Shown here: piece by piece, positions 1 through 13,362 of the stretch | How the letters are laid out: each line of letters starts with the position of its first letter | Position numbering within the stretch: position 1 is the stretch's first letter | NCBI GenBank assembly: GCA_037962975.1 | Contig: CM075669.1 | Location: forward strand, 88,146,001 to 88,210,000 | Direction: 5' to 3' | Origin: Clitoria ternatea | Taxonomy: Eukaryota; Streptophyta; Magnoliopsida; Fabales; Fabaceae | DNA: 64,000 nucleotides | The notes under the pieces: generated by a model | Seen by the model: the letters and a program-made list of their open reading frames with translations, nothing else | Database searches by the model: none | What the model was told of the DNA's origin: nothing | Translations under genes and position numbers: made by a program

Positions 1-2969
1 TTTGGCTTAATAATTTAGTCGACATTTACTATGCAAAATACTGTGCATGTACGAAATTTTTAAAAGGTGCACAGTAACCAAGATTAAATTTTCAAAAAAT
101 ACACTGTACTTTTATATTAAAATAATGGAATGCATAGTAATTTTTCTTCCTATAAATACCGACAGAATTCTTCTTTAGAATTCTCAATTTCAGATTAAGC
201 TTTCTTAATATAGTAGTCTTAGTGAGATAGTGGTGGAAGTAAGAGACAGAAATTAATTTTTTTGGAAGAAGGTTCTGCTAAAATCCTAAGGTAAGAATAC
301 CTCTCTTTTATATTTTTTAGGGTTATTTTCATATTGTTTTTAGAAATCTATTATTATACTAGAAATAATATTATTTTAGGTTACTATTCTGAATAGTAAA
401 ATACTATTTCAATAGTAAATTACTATTTAAATAGTAAATTACTATTTATTTTTACTATTTACCTTTACTATTCACGTTTTACTATTTACCATTATTATTC
501 ACAATTTACTATTTACCGTTATTATTTATGATTTACTATTTACCGTTACCATTCACGTTTTACTATTTACTGTTACTATTCATGATTTACTATTTACTAT
601 TCACTATTCAAAATTTACCATTTCTGCTTTAAGTAGTAATCTTAATTTTCATCTTGTAACTATATTAAAATAAAATTGGTATGTTTTAGAACTCGGAGAC
701 GAGGCGCGCACGGATTTTCAATAACGAATCAGTATACAAGTGGTAAGGGGGAGTGAGATAAGAATATAATATGAAAAGACATAAGAATAATGGGAGGAGT
801 CCCCTACTCCTTTAAAATTTAATAATAATATTATTTTAAAATAATAACTATTTAACTTAAAAATTTATAATAAATTTTAAAATTGAGTATCTTGTGTAAC
901 TTGATCTAAATACCTGGATAACCTATGCGAACTGGACTAAACCTATGTAAGAACTTGGACTATTATGACCTGTATGGACTGAACTATACCTATACGAAGA
1001 CTGGATTATATATATAGACTTATATAGACCTGTGCGAGGAATGGACTATAAGGACTCAAAATCAACTCTACTAATTCAAATAACCATTAAAATTTGAATT
1101 ATATTTATGAGCGATATTTAGTTGATTTGATTTGATTATAATTAATAATAGTTGATTTTGATTAATGATATTGTGATTTATAATACTAGACTGTGATTAA
1201 TAATATTTGTGATTTGATGATATTTGATTGTGATTGATGATATTACAATACTTGATTGTGATTGATGAATGATTGATGACCTTGTGATATGAAGTTTGAG
1301 TTTGAGCATATAGCAAGCATAATGAAAATTTAAAACTCAGTAAGAATTTTCTTACCTTACTCTTTAAATTTTTATTTTAAGAGAAAGTATTTTATCATTT
1401 TTTTAGTCTTTTATTTCTTCTTAGAAATAATTTTCATTAACTTTATTTTTAATCTCTAGAATAAAATCTAGTATTAGAAAGAAGCTATTTTATGAAAATT
1501 AGAAGTTGAGATAATTAATACTTGAATTAAAGAAAATTTTTATAGTTTTAAGTATTCTTAGTTAATGATTTTAAAAATTATTTTCTTTTAGAAATCAGAA
1601 ATTTAAATTGGTTTTCCCCAATGAAATAACTAAAGGATATTTTGTTATAGTCGAGATTTCTAAACTCAATCTAGTTAAAATTCAAATTGGGAAAGATTAT
1701 GTAAATATGTGAAGTTTTTAAGAGAAAGTTTTGAGATATTTAAGGCTTGAAAACTCAATTTTGATGAGATCTGAATTTGAAGACTATACTAAATTTATTT
1801 CTGTATAACAGAAGTTCAAGAAGAACTTATGGGAATGTACAGTTTATTGAGATAATTTTGTGAACCTTTATGGTATTTAATAATTGAGTTTCTAAAAGTC
1901 TTAACTAACTAAATATTAGAGTAGTTCATGCATCATGAATCATTAAAGAGAAATGAGATGTAATATTGATTGGGGACGGATTATAGAAACTGAGGATACA
2001 TTAGAGGAGGCTTAATTGCGAGCCTTGGGATGAGAGGGTGTGAAAGGGTGCTTCAGGTGACCTGGGGTCACTCCCTAGTGTTGGGTACTTTCACAATAAA
2101 AACTTTCTCAGTCTGACTAGTCTCTAAGTGTTTCCACGCCAGTTGAGCTGTTCATATGCTATGAAGGCATTTATGTTATTATCTAAAATTATGAAACAGT
2201 GTAAACTCCTGGTTGGCCCGGTGTAAACTAAAACTTTAAGGGCCCACATGTATAAACTGAATGAGATAGTATTAAAAGCATTACATGTCATACATGTGAT
2301 TGTGATAATCTGGGTGAATGGTTGTGAATGAAAGTATGATTGTTATGCGTATAAAAACCCTACAATTATAATTAATTGTGTATGAGATTATGAATGATAT
2401 TATTTTATTAGATTGTGAAAATCCTTATGCTTATGTCTTATCTGTAAAGTATTATATTCTGTTTCTAACTCCTTCTTGTTTGAATTTTGTGTCTAAAATA
2501 TATGTTATGTGATATATAGCTAGCAGTTCAAGATGGAAGGATAAGTAATTACAAGAGGGTAAAGTGGTCACATCCTCAATCAAATAGGTGAAGAGATATG
2601 ACAAGAGTAGGATTCCAAAACTCGATGGTTCAAGGACTAGGAAATGATTGGTCACATTTGTAGTAGAGGTATAATTTAGTTTACCTTGCCTTATTACAAT
2701 ATCAAGTTAGATAATTGTTACAAGGTAAAGGTTAAACTTTGATAAACTTTCTCATTCGGATATAATACTGTAATGATTTATCACTTATGATTTCTATAAA
2801 TTGTTTTATCACTATAGACAAATATTGAAAGACAATATTTTTTTTATTTTCAATATTCAAAGGAAATCAGATGTATATACGTCTTTGTATACGCGAGATA
2901 AAGAGTGATAAATATGTATATCTTTCTAAAAGTTTTTTTTATATCTCGTGTATATAAGGGGGTGTTACA
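1..2969. repeat. Long LTR-like repeat, left end outside the window
   Basis: The stretch has no credible coding frame. It holds a TATA-box-like TATAAATACC at 151-160 and a degenerate tandem repeat, and it stops at GGGGGTGTTACA (2958-2969), the kind of right end seen on long-LTR Ty3/gypsy elements; the intact gypsy LTRs in this window end in TGTTACA too. No primer site follows the right end, so it would be a 3' LTR or a solo LTR. The left end and target duplication cannot be seen. The family call is inference. Confidence 0.5.
385..615. repeat. Degenerate minisatellite of TTTACTATT words
   Basis: The words TTACTATTTACC and GTTACTATTCA alternate for about 230 bases, giving an imperfect repeat of roughly 22-24 bases. 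It lies downstream of the TATA-like box at 151, so it would sit in the transcribed part of the putative LTR. No coding meaning is visible. Confidence 0.7.
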
Positions 2970-4356
2970 CAACTCATCCCTAATGTTCCAACCACCACCC
3001 TCCTTAAATTTTATTTCTTAATACGGATGCTCCCAATTAATATTTTGAAAATGGGGTGTATCGTTCCACTACGGAACTTCATGATTACCTACCACATGGG
3101 GGCCATGATTTACTTTCTAAGCAAATATCTCAATATTTAAATGTAACTTAATTTACTAATAATATTTATTGAGTGGGTTCAAAGGTTGTTGTTGAAGGGG
3201 TTGAGTAAAAATTATACTTGACAACGCATCAGGATTTAACTCAACTTGGAGGTCGTATCATCGTTACTATCTGCTGAATCTACCATCAAGAACCAATCAT
3301 TTGCACATAAGTCATTGTTATATACTTCAAATGGTAAAGTGTAATTAGAATCCTCACCCGACATGTAACTCATGTTGCAACAAATATAAAAATCTTGATA
3401 CAAACAAAAGGGAAACTCTTTGTAGGTTATTTTCATTTTAAAAGCTAACCAAATGGTGTTATTTATATAGATCATATTGGGTCTGTTGTTTTTTTGTACT
3501 TCATAGGAGGTGTCATATGATTTTGTTGCAACATTAGTTAGTGTCGTCTAGCACCAAGACAACTTCATATAGAAATCGTACTACATAAATATGACACACC
3601 TGTGTTGTCTTGAACTAAGACAACCCACCTACAAGTGTCGTCTCAACTTGATACTACTTAGTCACGTGTCCGATCCAAGGGAAGTCATTATGCTTTAGAA
3701 TGACATTGATATCATACTACTCTAATACAACACTCAAAATAGACCCATTTACACAAATTGCCTCAAAACAACCTCAAATTTGTAATTTGTTTTCAAACCA
3801 CATCATTAGTGTTAGAATGCCTTAGTCACAAAAGTCATACTAGCATATGACTCTAGTAGTTTAGTAGAACTCATAATTCATGTGTATGACTTGATACGTT
3901 AATAAAAATAAATAAATAAAAATTTATTTATTAATATTTGTTGTTTGATTTTTTTTGAATCGTAGGTATCCTTTTTCAGAAGTAATTTTATTTGAGACTT
4001 AGTTACAGTTAAAATTTTTTGTTTCTCTCGATAAATGTGTTTAGTGAGAATTAAACTCGAGACTTTTCCTTTAATCTTAGGCCATATATTTTTAATTGAG
4101 TGACAATTTGTTGATGTATTTGTTATTTGATTAAGGCTTGTTATATACTTTTTTAATAAAAATTAAATTATTATATAGCTAATAATAAAGTTTATTATAC
4201 TAACAATACGATTGGATGATGGTTTTACAACTGTAAACTCTTTTTGTTGATATAATTAATTTTTGTTAAATAAAGTGATTGTAATGAAAAGAAAGAGAAG
4301 ATAAAAAAATTAAGTAAATGTAAAAAAATGAGACATTTATAAATTAAAAAGGTGAA
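2970..4356. other. Intergenic, no gene recognised
   Basis: AT-rich sequence between the truncated LTR and the copia target duplication. Short frames occur (for example 3236-3475 on the - strand) but none resembles a known domain. Words like TGTCGTCT and AGACAAC recur in both orientations at about 3540-3660, which may be the subterminal part of a small DNA transposon, but I found no terminal repeats. Confidence 0.4.
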
Positions 4357-4361
4357 GGGAA
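4357..4361. repeat. Target site duplication GGGAA, left copy
   Basis: GGGAA lies just before the left copia LTR and is repeated exactly at 21352-21356 after the right LTR. This proves that the two LTRs belong to one insertion despite the gypsy element between them. Confidence 0.92.
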
Positions 4362-4777
4362 TGTTAGATTTTCTTATTAATATATTATTATATTAATTTG
4401 ATGGATTAGCATCATTAAATTATTATATCTATATTGTGTTGATTAATTATATGATATGTAAATATTATGTATATAGATAGATTTAGCTATTGGGCTTTTG
4501 TTTGGATGGACCGTGATGAGTTGGCTCATTCTATGTGCCCAGTGAGAGGTTCCTGCTCTCATCTGTGGTTGCCTATATAATCACTATCCCATTAGGTGAT
4601 TATTACACAGAGTCAGTAACACACTGGACATAAGACACTCAGATTAAGAGTAGTACACGCTCACTATTGGGATTCATGGATCGCTTGTCTTCAGGTACGT
4701 CTATCAAAACTTTGTTAACATGATGTGTGTTAAAATTATGTTATGAATTGTATGTTCATCATAAGAATTTTTCTTCA
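4362..4777 (+). repeat. Copia 5' LTR (416 bp)
   Basis: It starts TGTTAG and ends TTCTTCA. A TATA box (TATATAA, 4574-4580) marks the likely promoter. It matches 20933-21351 with about 3% substitutions. Confidence 0.93.
4574..4580 (+). promoter_or_regulatory. TATA box of the copia 5' LTR
   Basis: TATATAA sits in the middle of the LTR and is conserved in the right LTR. The U3/R boundary would lie some 30 bases downstream, by inference. Confidence 0.5.
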
Positions 4778-4779
4778 AT

Positions 4780-4791
4780 TGGTATCAGAGC
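4780..4791 (+). other. Primer binding site, initiator Met tRNA
   Basis: TGGTATCAGAGC, two bases after the 5' LTR, is the usual plant retrotransposon primer site complementary to the 3' end of initiator methionine tRNA. Confidence 0.9.
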
Positions 4792-5964
4792 CTCGTTTAA
4801 CACGTATCATGAATGTTAAAAATTAATTGTAAAAAATTTTGTTTTCCATATTTTTCCATGTTGCGTTTCAGTTTCTAGTTTTTTGAATGAATCCTTGTAC
4901 ATGGATTTGTTTTTTCTGCTGGGCATAATATGATGATCCCACGTTCCTTATCTTTAGCAATTGGCTGTTAGCGCAAGAAAAGGGAACAAAATGAATAATT
5001 GGATAACTACTAAAATATAGCATTAAGTAAAGTGTTATATGTACCTGTTAACATTATCTATTATGTGAATTAATATAATATATAATATTTGTTAATATTA
5101 TCTATCTATTAACATTAATATAATATATAATATGTGTTAAAATTATATATTACGTAACACTTATTGTTATATATTATATGCGTTACCTATATATTATATA
5201 TTATATGTTATTAATATCATATGCGTTAATTGATTGATATCATATATTGCTTTAGTGTGCCACTGTTAATTGATTGATATCATATATTGCCTTAGCGTAC
5301 CACTATATATATATATATATCTGTTAACATTAAAGCTTGTTACATTCTATATGCGTTTTTTCATTTCAAATTTTATACATGTTGCCGTAATTTTATACAT
5401 GTTGCCGTTAAACGCGCCATCATATAATATATTGCTGCAGTGTGCCATGATTGTTTGGAATCATATGTACATGCTTACAATTCAAAATACATGCAGTTAC
5501 TTTTCAAAAAAAATAAAAATAAAAATTAATATGCGGTTATATTTCAAATTTTTAATTGATATTGTTTCGTTTTACGTGCCAATATATATCTGTTAACATG
5601 TTGTTAACGTTAGTATTCTGTGTTAGTTATATATTATATCAATATCATATGCCTTAATTAATTAATATCATATATATTAATTCTATGTGTAATATTATAA
5701 CGAATTATCTTATATAATTCTATATGGCAGTATACAATTTTAAATTGTATGATTTCAATTCTATACGGTAAAATATTGATATATAAAATTTTGAATTATT
5801 TTGTACAAATGTCATCTCACCTATCGTGAGACCATTTATACAGGACTTGGGAAAATAAAATAAATATATATCTAAATATTATATTACATTAATAATAATT
5901 ATATCCTATCGATGTGTTATTGTTAATGTGATTTGTTGAATACTATACACTTGTGTTTTTATTT
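4792..5964 (+). other. Copia untranslated leader, AT-rich
   Basis: Non-coding leader between the primer site and the gypsy insertion. It is rich in ATATATTATATG-like words and holds two short tandem duplications: GTTAATTGATTGATATCATA at about 5226 and 5267, and ACATGTTGCCGT at about 5377 and 5397. The leader resumes at 15842, after the nested element. Confidence 0.7.
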
Positions 5965-5969
5965 ATGTC
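5965..5969. repeat. Target site duplication ATGTC, left copy
   Basis: ATGTC precedes the left gypsy LTR and is repeated exactly at 15837-15841. Confidence 0.95.
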
Positions 5970-6014
5970 TGTAACACCCTAATCATTTACAACTAATAAT
6001 TCCAAAAAAATATG

Positions 6015-6053
<39 letters not shown>

Positions 6054-8527
6054 ACAGTCACGCAACATTTGATATAGAGGGGAGCAGGCAGGGAGGAAAC
6101 GAGGAGCATTCACTCACATATAGCAACCCACAGAGAGGCTAAAACTGGGCCGGCTCAATGGGTTTATCGCAACACATCAACACTAGGGCGGATTACGCCA
6201 CACCGTTTGTTCGCTTAGACGGGGTATAAGACCGTCCAGGCGGAGTATGGGAGTGCAGCAGCGGATAGAGGAGATTTCGCAATGAGGCTTCCCTTCGAGT
6301 AACGCTGGTTACTCAACAGGAGGAATAGATAAGGGAAATATGTTAATACGTTCACACGCGTAGCATTCGGTGGAAGGCGGAGTTAGAATCATCCTACTTG
6401 GCTAGGCGGGGTATATTTATCTTGGGCGAGGTATGACACCGTCTAAACGAAATCTACATAGCGTCTCTTTGACACAACTACAAGGTAATTTCCTCCATCG
6501 GGTATGGACAAAGGTTTACTAAGTAAATCCTCACACTCGTATTTTACTCAGAAAAACGAGAAGTTACAGGGTACATATACGATAGTAGGTTGTGGAGAGG
6601 GAAGAGTCTGAACCTATTCTGCCCAACTCAACTAATTATGTCAACGCCTGGGCGGACTCAGCCATCACGCCCAGATCAGGAGTCAACACCGGGGTCTCAT
6701 TCTAATAACTACATCGCCTCAGCGCGAATCCTCACGCCTGGGCGAATTGCTCCCATACTTCGGGCGGGGTACGACTCCGCCCAACGTATCCGACATGAAT
6801 TTTTCCTAAGACAATTCTCGATTCACTCAGACTTGGCTATAACCTGCTCGATCATACCGTCCCTGCGTATCCATTAAAGCACAATCATGAAACAAAGCAG
6901 CACATAACACCACACACACCAAAACCATGCATCCATATATACATAAAAGTGTATGTCAATATTTACAATACAAAATCGGACTTCTCCTTGCCCGTAAAGT
7001 TCTATTCATCCCCAAAACATTAACATCCGGTATAAGCCAGTCCGGGCTTAATCTAACAACGCCTTAATTAAACCTTCCAAATGCATCAGCACTCCGCCCA
7101 GCATTCCAGCTCTGCTTCTGATCCTCCTCACGAGAGACATTCACTGAAAATGGCCACTGTAGGGGTGAGCTTTTACATGTATAATGATACTCACAGACTC
7201 GGTATCAGCGTTAGAACACGCTCCTGCTATCATTCAACCTTTCTCAAGTAACCAAGTTCATACAGTTCAAACGACATTCATAACACACATAATACACAGA
7301 GTATATTCCACATCCAAATATATATTCATGCATTCAAAATCATACACTTACACATACATAGATTTATACATCACCACAATCAGCCTTATTTTTATATGCA
7401 TGCCTGCGGATCCGACTCGGGTAAAGACTCTCAGTTACAGCCCCCTTTTTCTTTTGGCCCCTCGTCCCTCAGCTCTTACCAGGTGGCACCGGCCTCCCCA
7501 CGGCGTCTCGAGACTCTCTTCTCTAGCTCCAACGGCTACCACGAGCTCTATTGGGATCTAGCCAGGGTTGGTAACTGGAAGTCGTTTCCCTTGGGGTTCT
7601 TGACCTTCCATGGATCACCCCACTCTTACTCATGCAACTAACACATTCATTATTACACATCATCGCGCCATGAACACTTTACAGTCGTCATTAATTCAGT
7701 CAGTCACACCAGTGCATGTTACAATCGGTCATCAAACTAACAACATTGGGCAATCCAATTAAGAACATGCACATACATACACTTCAGAGTGACAACAAAA
7801 TAGATCCATCATTATCATCCACGAGCAAGCTACACCATCGCCACGAAGATCACTATCAGAATCTAAAATCATGCATCAGTTTTAGTAATTGTGAATACAT
7901 GCACACATACACAGCATCAATTCTAACGATTATAAATACATGCACACACACACCCACGCTCAGCAGCATGTTCATCCGGTACCGTTCTTAGACCATGCAT
8001 TCGACATGCAAGCGCCCCCTACCTTTAGAAGAACCTCAGAAACCTTTCTGTTCTTGTTGTTGGGTCCGACGTCCTTCTCCTGGTTCGTCCGGTCCTCCTC
8101 GGCTCTGTCGTATCCTGTGCCTGATTCTGGAATGAAGTGTGGTCCGTTCTCCAGTACTGCAACCAAGACCTCCAGGAGCGAAGAGTAAGATAGAAGAAGA
8201 AGAAAGACGAAGAAGAAGAGAGGAAGTAGAGAATGAAGTGACGGAGAAGGGAGTCTGAAGAAATGGCAAGTGTGTTTTTCCGCCAAGGGCTCACGCTTAT
8301 ATATATATATATGTGCATGCGCACAGCAAAAGAAGAGTGGGATGGGAGAGTGCGTGCCCAGCAGTCACGTGCACTCTACCCCATCCCCTGACCATTACCA
8401 TCTTTAATATTTTAATGGCTAAATCCTAAATAGTTAAATGCAATTAACAGTTATTTCTTAGCTAAAAATCAAATCTTAGTGGTTTATTCTTCAATCAGCA
8501 TTAAATTTTAAAAACGGGGATGTTACA
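5970..8527 (-). repeat. Gypsy LTR, 3' in element orientation (2558 bp)
   Basis: It runs from TGTAACACCC to GATGTTACA. Short frames inside recur at the same place in the other LTR, 7309 bases away, and are not genes. It differs from 13281-15836 only in the length of the poly-T tract near 6020-6048 (29 versus 27 T), as far as I could compare by eye. Confidence 0.96.
8293..8312 (-). promoter_or_regulatory. TATA-like tract in the 3' LTR
   Basis: A TATATA tract about 220-235 bases inside the LTR, counted from its transcriptional start end at 8527. A G-box core CACGTG (8366-8371) lies upstream in the direction of transcription. The twin in the promoter LTR is at about 15602-15621. Confidence 0.5.
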
Positions 8528-8540
8528 GTTCTCCCCCACT
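8528..8540 (-). other. Polypurine tract of the gypsy element
   Basis: Read on the - strand this is AGTGGGGGAGAAC, directly abutting the 3' LTR, the position and composition of a plus-strand primer. Confidence 0.88.
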
Positions 8541-8563
8541 GAAAAGAATTTCGTCCCCGAAAT

Positions 8564-11500
8564 TCAATCGGTACTTACGTAGGTAAACAATTCGGGGTGC
8601 TGTTGTCGCATGGCGTCTTCGCGTTCCCACGTGTAGGAGGTGATCTTGCCTTGCTGCCACTCCACCTTAACCAGCCTTACGTTCTTGTTTCTTAAGCGTT
8701 TTACCGATTGATCCACGATTCCAACCGGTGTAGTCACAGTGGTTAGGCCTTCCTTGATCTCTACCTCGTCGTCAGGCATCGTGTGGCTGGGGTCATGCAA
8801 ATACTTCCTTAGCTGAGACACATGAAAAACGTTGTGTAATCGGGACAAGTGAGTTGGTAATGCGAGGCGGTATGCCACGGAGCCAATCCGTTCTACTACC
8901 TCATAAGGTCCGATGTAGCGAGGGCTTAACTTCCCACTTTTTAAGGCTCGTCCAACTCCTTTACTCGGAGAGGTTCTCAGAAATACTCGATCTCCGACTT
9001 GAAATTCCAATGGCTTGATGCGTTTGTCATGGTAGCTCTTCTGCCTGTCTTGTGATGCTTTCATCTTCTCCCTTATCACTCGGATCTGTTCTGTGGTTTG
9101 CTTCACGATGTCTGGTCCCAGTAATAGACTTTCACCCGCTTCCGACCAACAGAGTGGGGTTCGGCATCTACGCCCATATAATGCCTCGTAAGGTGCCATG
9201 CCAATGCTGTGATGATGGCTGTTGTTGTACGTAAATTCGATCAAGGGAAGGTACTGCTCCCAGTCCCCACCGTACTCTAACACACACGCTCTCAATAAGT
9301 CTTCTAGGCTCTGAATTGTTCGCTCGGATTGTCCATCCGATTGGGGGTGGTAGGCAGAACTAAGCCAAAGCTTCGTCCCCAGTTCTTGATGCATGCTGGT
9401 CCAAAACCTGGACGTAAATCTAGGGTCCCTATCTGAGACGATGGAAGTAGGTATGCCATGCAGTCGAATAACTTCTTGAATGTAGATTCGAGCCAATTTA
9501 TGCAATGGGTACTTCATATTTACAGGTAAGAAGTGTGCACTCTTCGTCAATCTGTCAACAATGACCCAAATGGCATCATGGCCCGCTCGGTTTTTGGGTA
9601 ATCCCATGATAAAATCCATCGCAATTGAGTCCCATTTCCACACGGGGATTTCTAGAGGCTGCATTGCACCGTACGGTTTTTGGTGCTCTACCTTCGATTT
9701 CTGACAAGTGATACACCGGGCCACGTACTCCGCCACATCCTTCTTTAGTCCGGGCCACCAAAACTGTCTCCTCAAGTCGTGGTACATCTTCGTGGTTCCT
9801 GGGTGAATGCTGAGTAGGCTTTTGTGGGCTTCATCAAGCACCATTCTTCTCAATCTGCCTTCACTTGGTATGTATATCCTGTTTCTCACCCGGAAGATCC
9901 CATCTGACCCTTCTGCCAAGGATAAATCCTTTCCTCTAGCCTGAATTTCCTTCATTTCAGCTAGGTAAGAGTCCGCCTGTTGCTGTTCGTACACGGATTT
10001 TAAGAATTCGTTGGCAATCCTCAACGTACCGATTGTCATCTTCTGAGAGGAAGGGGCGTCAACATGCAAGTTCATGTCTCGGAACCGTTCCAACAACTCA
10101 ACTTCTTTTGCCATCATGGCTGCTATGTGGAGGGATTTTCGACTCAATGCATCTGCTACGACATTTGCCTTACCTGGGTGGTATTTCAACTCGAAATCAT
10201 AGTCCTTCAAAAACTCAATCCATCTTCTCTGCCTCATGTTCAGGTCCTTTTGGTCGAATAGGTATTTGAGGCTCTTATGATCGCTGTACACTTCAAATTT
10301 GGATCCGTACAAGTAATGCCTCCAGATTTTCAATGCAAAAACTACTGCTGCCAACTCCAAGTCATGGGTCGGATAATGTTGTTCGTGGGGTCTCAATTGT
10401 CGAGAGGCATATGCTATCACTCGATCTCTCTGCATGAGTACACATCCTAATCCGAGTCCGGACGCGTCACAATAGACCACGAAGCTTTCTCGTAACTCAG
10501 GTAATGCCAACACCGGAGCAGTTGTCAACTTATTCTTCAGTTCTTGGAAGCTGCTCTCACACTCCGGACCCCATACAAAAGGAACATTCTTCCGAGTCAA
10601 TTTAGTCAGGGGTAATGCCACCTTAGAGAAACCTTCTATGAACCTTCTATAATAACCTGCCAAGCCCATAAAACTCCTTATTTCCGAGATCGACCTGGGC
10701 CTCTCCCATGCCATTACAGCAGCTACCTTCGCAGGATCCACCGAGACGCCTCGCTTGGAGATCACATGCCCGAGGAAGTGGATCTCATCCATCCAAAATT
10801 CGCACTTTGAAAGCTTTGCAAACAATTGTTTCTCCTTCAACACTTGGAGTACCGCCCTGAGATGTCCTTCATGTTCCTCAGATGTCTTAGAATAAACTAG
10901 AATATCATCGATGAAGACAACGACAAACCGATCTAAGAAGGAGTGGAATATGCTGTTCATGTAATTCATGAAAACAGCAGGGGCGTTTGTCACACCGAAC
11001 GACATCACTACATACTCATAGTGACCATACCTGGTCCTAAAGGCAGTTTTAGGAATGTCCGAGTCCTTCACTCGGATTTGGTGATATCCTGATCGTAAGT
11101 CAATTTTCGAGAAGACTGAGGCTCCACGCAGCTGGTCAATTAAATCATCAATTCTAGGCAGTGGGTATCGATTCTTGATCGTGAGCTTGTTAAGCTGTCG
11201 ATAATCTATACAAAGTCTCATGCTGCCATCCTTCTTCTTAACAAGTAGCACAGGTGCGCCCCATGGTGACACGCTTGGTCTAATGAACTGCTTCTCAAGT
11301 AACTCATCCACTTGTTTCTTCAACTCTGCCAATTCAGTTGAGGACATTCTGTAGGGTGCACTGGAGACCGGTTCGGCTCCAGGGATCAAGTCTATAGAGA
11401 ATTCAACTTCTCTATTGGGAGGCACACTCGGGACGTCCTCTGGGAACACTTCTGGGAATTCGCAGACAACCGGAATTTCGCTCACTAGGGTCTCACTCTC

Positions 11501-12994
11501 ATCTTTGGTTAGACAAAGCACCATAAATAGTTGGGTTATACCTAGTGCCGAGCCATCTTCAGTGGGTTGTTTTGGGAAAACTATCTCTCGGCTTCTACAA
11601 TCTACTAATACCTTATTGGCTGAAAGCCAATCTATTCCAAGCACAATATCAAGACCCTTTAAGGGCATGCAAATCAGATCGAAGACGAAACTCCGATCAT
11701 ACAGCTCAAACGCTACATTTTTATATATTGACGATGTGAATACACTAGGGCCAGTGGGGCTGGCCACTTCTAAAGTCCGATTCATAGACACAGTTGGTAG
11801 CTTCAACCGTTTCACGCACTCGTCAGCTATAAAAGAATGGGTTGCTCCCGAATCGAAAACAACATTAAGCATATTCGTTCCAAGTGAGCACTTACATTGT
11901 ACTAGATCGTTTGCTGGTGCAACGTCCTCTGCATTGATGGTGTAGATCCTTCCTGTCGCTGTTGGGCCGGTGTTCCTTTCTCGGCTGTTCGGGGTACGCA
12001 TCATATTTCCTCTGGTTCCGTTGCCTCTGCCACCAGGTCGTTGGTTATCATTCACTCTGGTTCGATCTTGAAATCCTCCTTGACGCACATTGGTGTTTGC
12101 CTGGCGGAGTTGGGGGCAGTCCGGGCGAACGTGTCCCTTCTCTCCGCAGTGGTAGCATTTAACATTTGTATCATTGCATTCCTTAGCAAAATGATCACCG
12201 CCACATTTAAAGCATCCGCCATACCTTGGTCGTCCACTCATCTGTCTCCCTCGGTCATCATGGTTCTGATATCTGGTGAAGGGTTCATTCCTCCTCACGT
12301 TCCCTGGCCTCTTGAAACGTGATTGCTGAGGCCTCAGGTGCTGGTTAGCTCTGCTACACTGGCCCGAATGGGCCTTGTCATCCTCTTCAAATATTCGACA
12401 TTTGTTCACTAAGGCGGGGAAACTCCGGACTTCATGGTATCTGCAGGCCCTCTTAATATCTGATCTCAGTCCGTTCTCAAACTTAAGACACTTGGAGTGC
12501 TCCGTTCCTGGCTGCTGGAAGGGCGGATAGAATAGGCACAATTCCTCAAATCTGGTCGCGTATTCTTCCACAGTCATGGAGCCCTGTTTTAACTCCATAA
12601 ACTCCAGCTCTTTCTGACTCCTCACTGTGTCGGGAAAGTATTTGTCTAGGAAGCAGGCCTTGAAATCGTTCCATGTCAGTTGATTGTCATCTTCGGGAAA
12701 TCGGCTCCTGGCTATCTTCCACCAATTCTCCGCTTCATCTCGCAGCATATACACTGCGCATTCCACCTTCTGGGCTTCGGTACATCGAAGACCCCTAAAA
12801 ATTCTCTCTAATTCCTGAGTCCACTTGAACGCCGCCTCAGGGTTCCGTCCTCCTAAGAATTCACTCGGCTTCCTCTTCAGGAAGCGGTCCAGCACATGGC
12901 CATCCTCAGGTTGAGTTTGGCCTTGCCTTTCAAACACATCAGCAAAGCGTTGGAATGCTGTGGCTATAGCCTCCATACTTTGACGATGCGCCAT
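8564..12994 (-). CDS. Ty3/gypsy gag-pol polyprotein with chromodomain
   Basis: A single frame of 1476 residues with no stop or frameshift. Domains in order: retrotransposon gag (about 35-200); two CCHC zinc knuckles, [13 protein letters not shown] near 257 and [14 protein letters not shown] near 279; aspartic protease FDSGATHSF near 380; reverse transcriptase from about 545 with FIDDILVYS near 695; RNase H with CDASG near 840; integrase with an HHCC finger (about 1056-1098) and catalytic residues in MDFIMG, SDRDPRF and SERTIQ (about 1128, 1186, 1222); then a tail near 1430-1470 with VEW and YTWE that looks like a divergent chromodomain, known in chromoviruses to steer integration toward particular chromatin. 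The ATG at 12994 lies 271 bases after the primer site. Gag and Pol share one frame, so no frameshift is needed. Each catalytic motif I checked is present. Confidence 0.95.
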   Translation of the reverse strand: MAHRQSMEAIATAFQRFADVFERQGQTQPEDGHVLDRFLKRKPSEFLGGRNPEAAFKWTQELERIFRGLRCTEAQKVECAVYMLRDEAENWWKIARSRFPEDDNQLTWNDFKACFLDKYFPDTVRSQKELEFMELKQGSMTVEEYATRFEELCLFYPPFQQPGTEHSKCLKFENGLRSDIKRACRYHEVRSFPALVNKCRIFEEDDKAHSGQCSRANQHLRPQQSRFKRPGNVRRNEPFTRYQNHDDRGRQMSGRPRYGGCFKCGGDHFAKECNDTNVKCYHCGEKGHVRPDCPQLRQANTNVRQGGFQDRTRVNDNQRPGGRGNGTRGNMMRTPNSRERNTGPTATGRIYTINAEDVAPANDLVQCKCSLGTNMLNVVFDSGATHSFIADECVKRLKLPTVSMNRTLEVASPTGPSVFTSSIYKNVAFELYDRSFVFDLICMPLKGLDIVLGIDWLSANKVLVDCRSREIVFPKQPTEDGSALGITQLFMVLCLTKDESETLVSEIPVVCEFPEVFPEDVPSVPPNREVEFSIDLIPGAEPVSSAPYRMSSTELAELKKQVDELLEKQFIRPSVSPWGAPVLLVKKKDGSMRLCIDYRQLNKLTIKNRYPLPRIDDLIDQLRGASVFSKIDLRSGYHQIRVKDSDIPKTAFRTRYGHYEYVVMSFGVTNAPAVFMNYMNSIFHSFLDRFVVVFIDDILVYSKTSEEHEGHLRAVLQVLKEKQLFAKLSKCEFWMDEIHFLGHVISKRGVSVDPAKVAAVMAWERPRSISEIRSFMGLAGYYRRFIEGFSKVALPLTKLTRKNVPFVWGPECESSFQELKNKLTTAPVLALPELRESFVVYCDASGLGLGCVLMQRDRVIAYASRQLRPHEQHYPTHDLELAAVVFALKIWRHYLYGSKFEVYSDHKSLKYLFDQKDLNMRQRRWIEFLKDYDFELKYHPGKANVVADALSRKSLHIAAMMAKEVELLERFRDMNLHVDAPSSQKMTIGTLRIANEFLKSVYEQQQADSYLAEMKEIQARGKDLSLAEGSDGIFRVRNRIYIPSEGRLRRMVLDEAHKSLLSIHPGTTKMYHDLRRQFWWPGLKKDVAEYVARCITCQKSKVEHQKPYGAMQPLEIPVWKWDSIAMDFIMGLPKNRAGHDAIWVIVDRLTKSAHFLPVNMKYPLHKLARIYIQEVIRLHGIPTSIVSDRDPRFTSRFWTSMHQELGTKLWLSSAYHPQSDGQSERTIQSLEDLLRACVLEYGGDWEQYLPLIEFTYNNSHHHSIGMAPYEALYGRRCRTPLCWSEAGESLLLGPDIVKQTTEQIRVIREKMKASQDRQKSYHDKRIKPLEFQVGDRVFLRTSPSKGVGRALKSGKLSPRYIGPYEVVERIGSVAYRLALPTHLSRLHNVFHVSQLRKYLHDPSHTMPDDEVEIKEGLTTVTTPVGIVDQSVKRLRNKNVRLVKVEWQQGKITSYTWEREDAMRQQHPELFTYVSTD

Positions 12995-13265
12995 TCCTTA
13001 TCCTGAAATTGACGTTTAAGGATAAGTATACGGAGCCACTTACTACCAATCTAGCTATTAGTCCAACAATCAATAGCTTAGCACATTATGTCATTCGCCT
13101 AAGTTATACACACAATCGGACTAGGGGAAAACAACCCCTTGTCCTCAAGTCAATCATCAATCAGGTTCAACTATCATCAGAACAATTTCAACCATTCAAT
13201 CAAAAAGACACAAACACCACCGCTTACATTTGGTGAGCATACTTTGGCCTTGGACCTTTCGGTCC
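12995..13265 (-). other. Gypsy untranslated leader
   Basis: About 270 bases between primer site and start codon. The + strand frame here is a chance frame. Packaging signals may lie here but none can be recognised. Confidence 0.6.
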
Positions 13266-13277
13266 GCTCTGATACCA
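13266..13277 (-). other. Primer binding site of the gypsy element
   Basis: The - strand reads TGGTATCAGAGC, complementary to the 3' end of plant initiator Met tRNA, three bases from the 5' LTR. Confidence 0.92.
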
Positions 13278-13280
13278 AAA

Positions 13281-13325
13281 TGTAACACCCTAATCATTTA
13301 CAACTAATAATTCCAAAAAAATATG

Positions 13326-13362
<37 letters not shown>

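Noticed and set aside
3480..3860. Recurring TGTCGTCT/AGACAAC words, like subterminal repeats of a DNA transposon
   Set aside because: No terminal inverted repeats or target duplication were found, so it is not called.
6590..8324. Several frames of 77-125 codons in the left gypsy LTR, repeated in the right LTR at 13899-15633
   Set aside because: Their exact repetition is due to LTR identity. They overlap on both strands, lack known domains and end arbitrarily.
10033..12322. + strand frames of 60-176 codons opposite the gypsy gag-pol
   Set aside because: Antisense shadows of the long intact frame.
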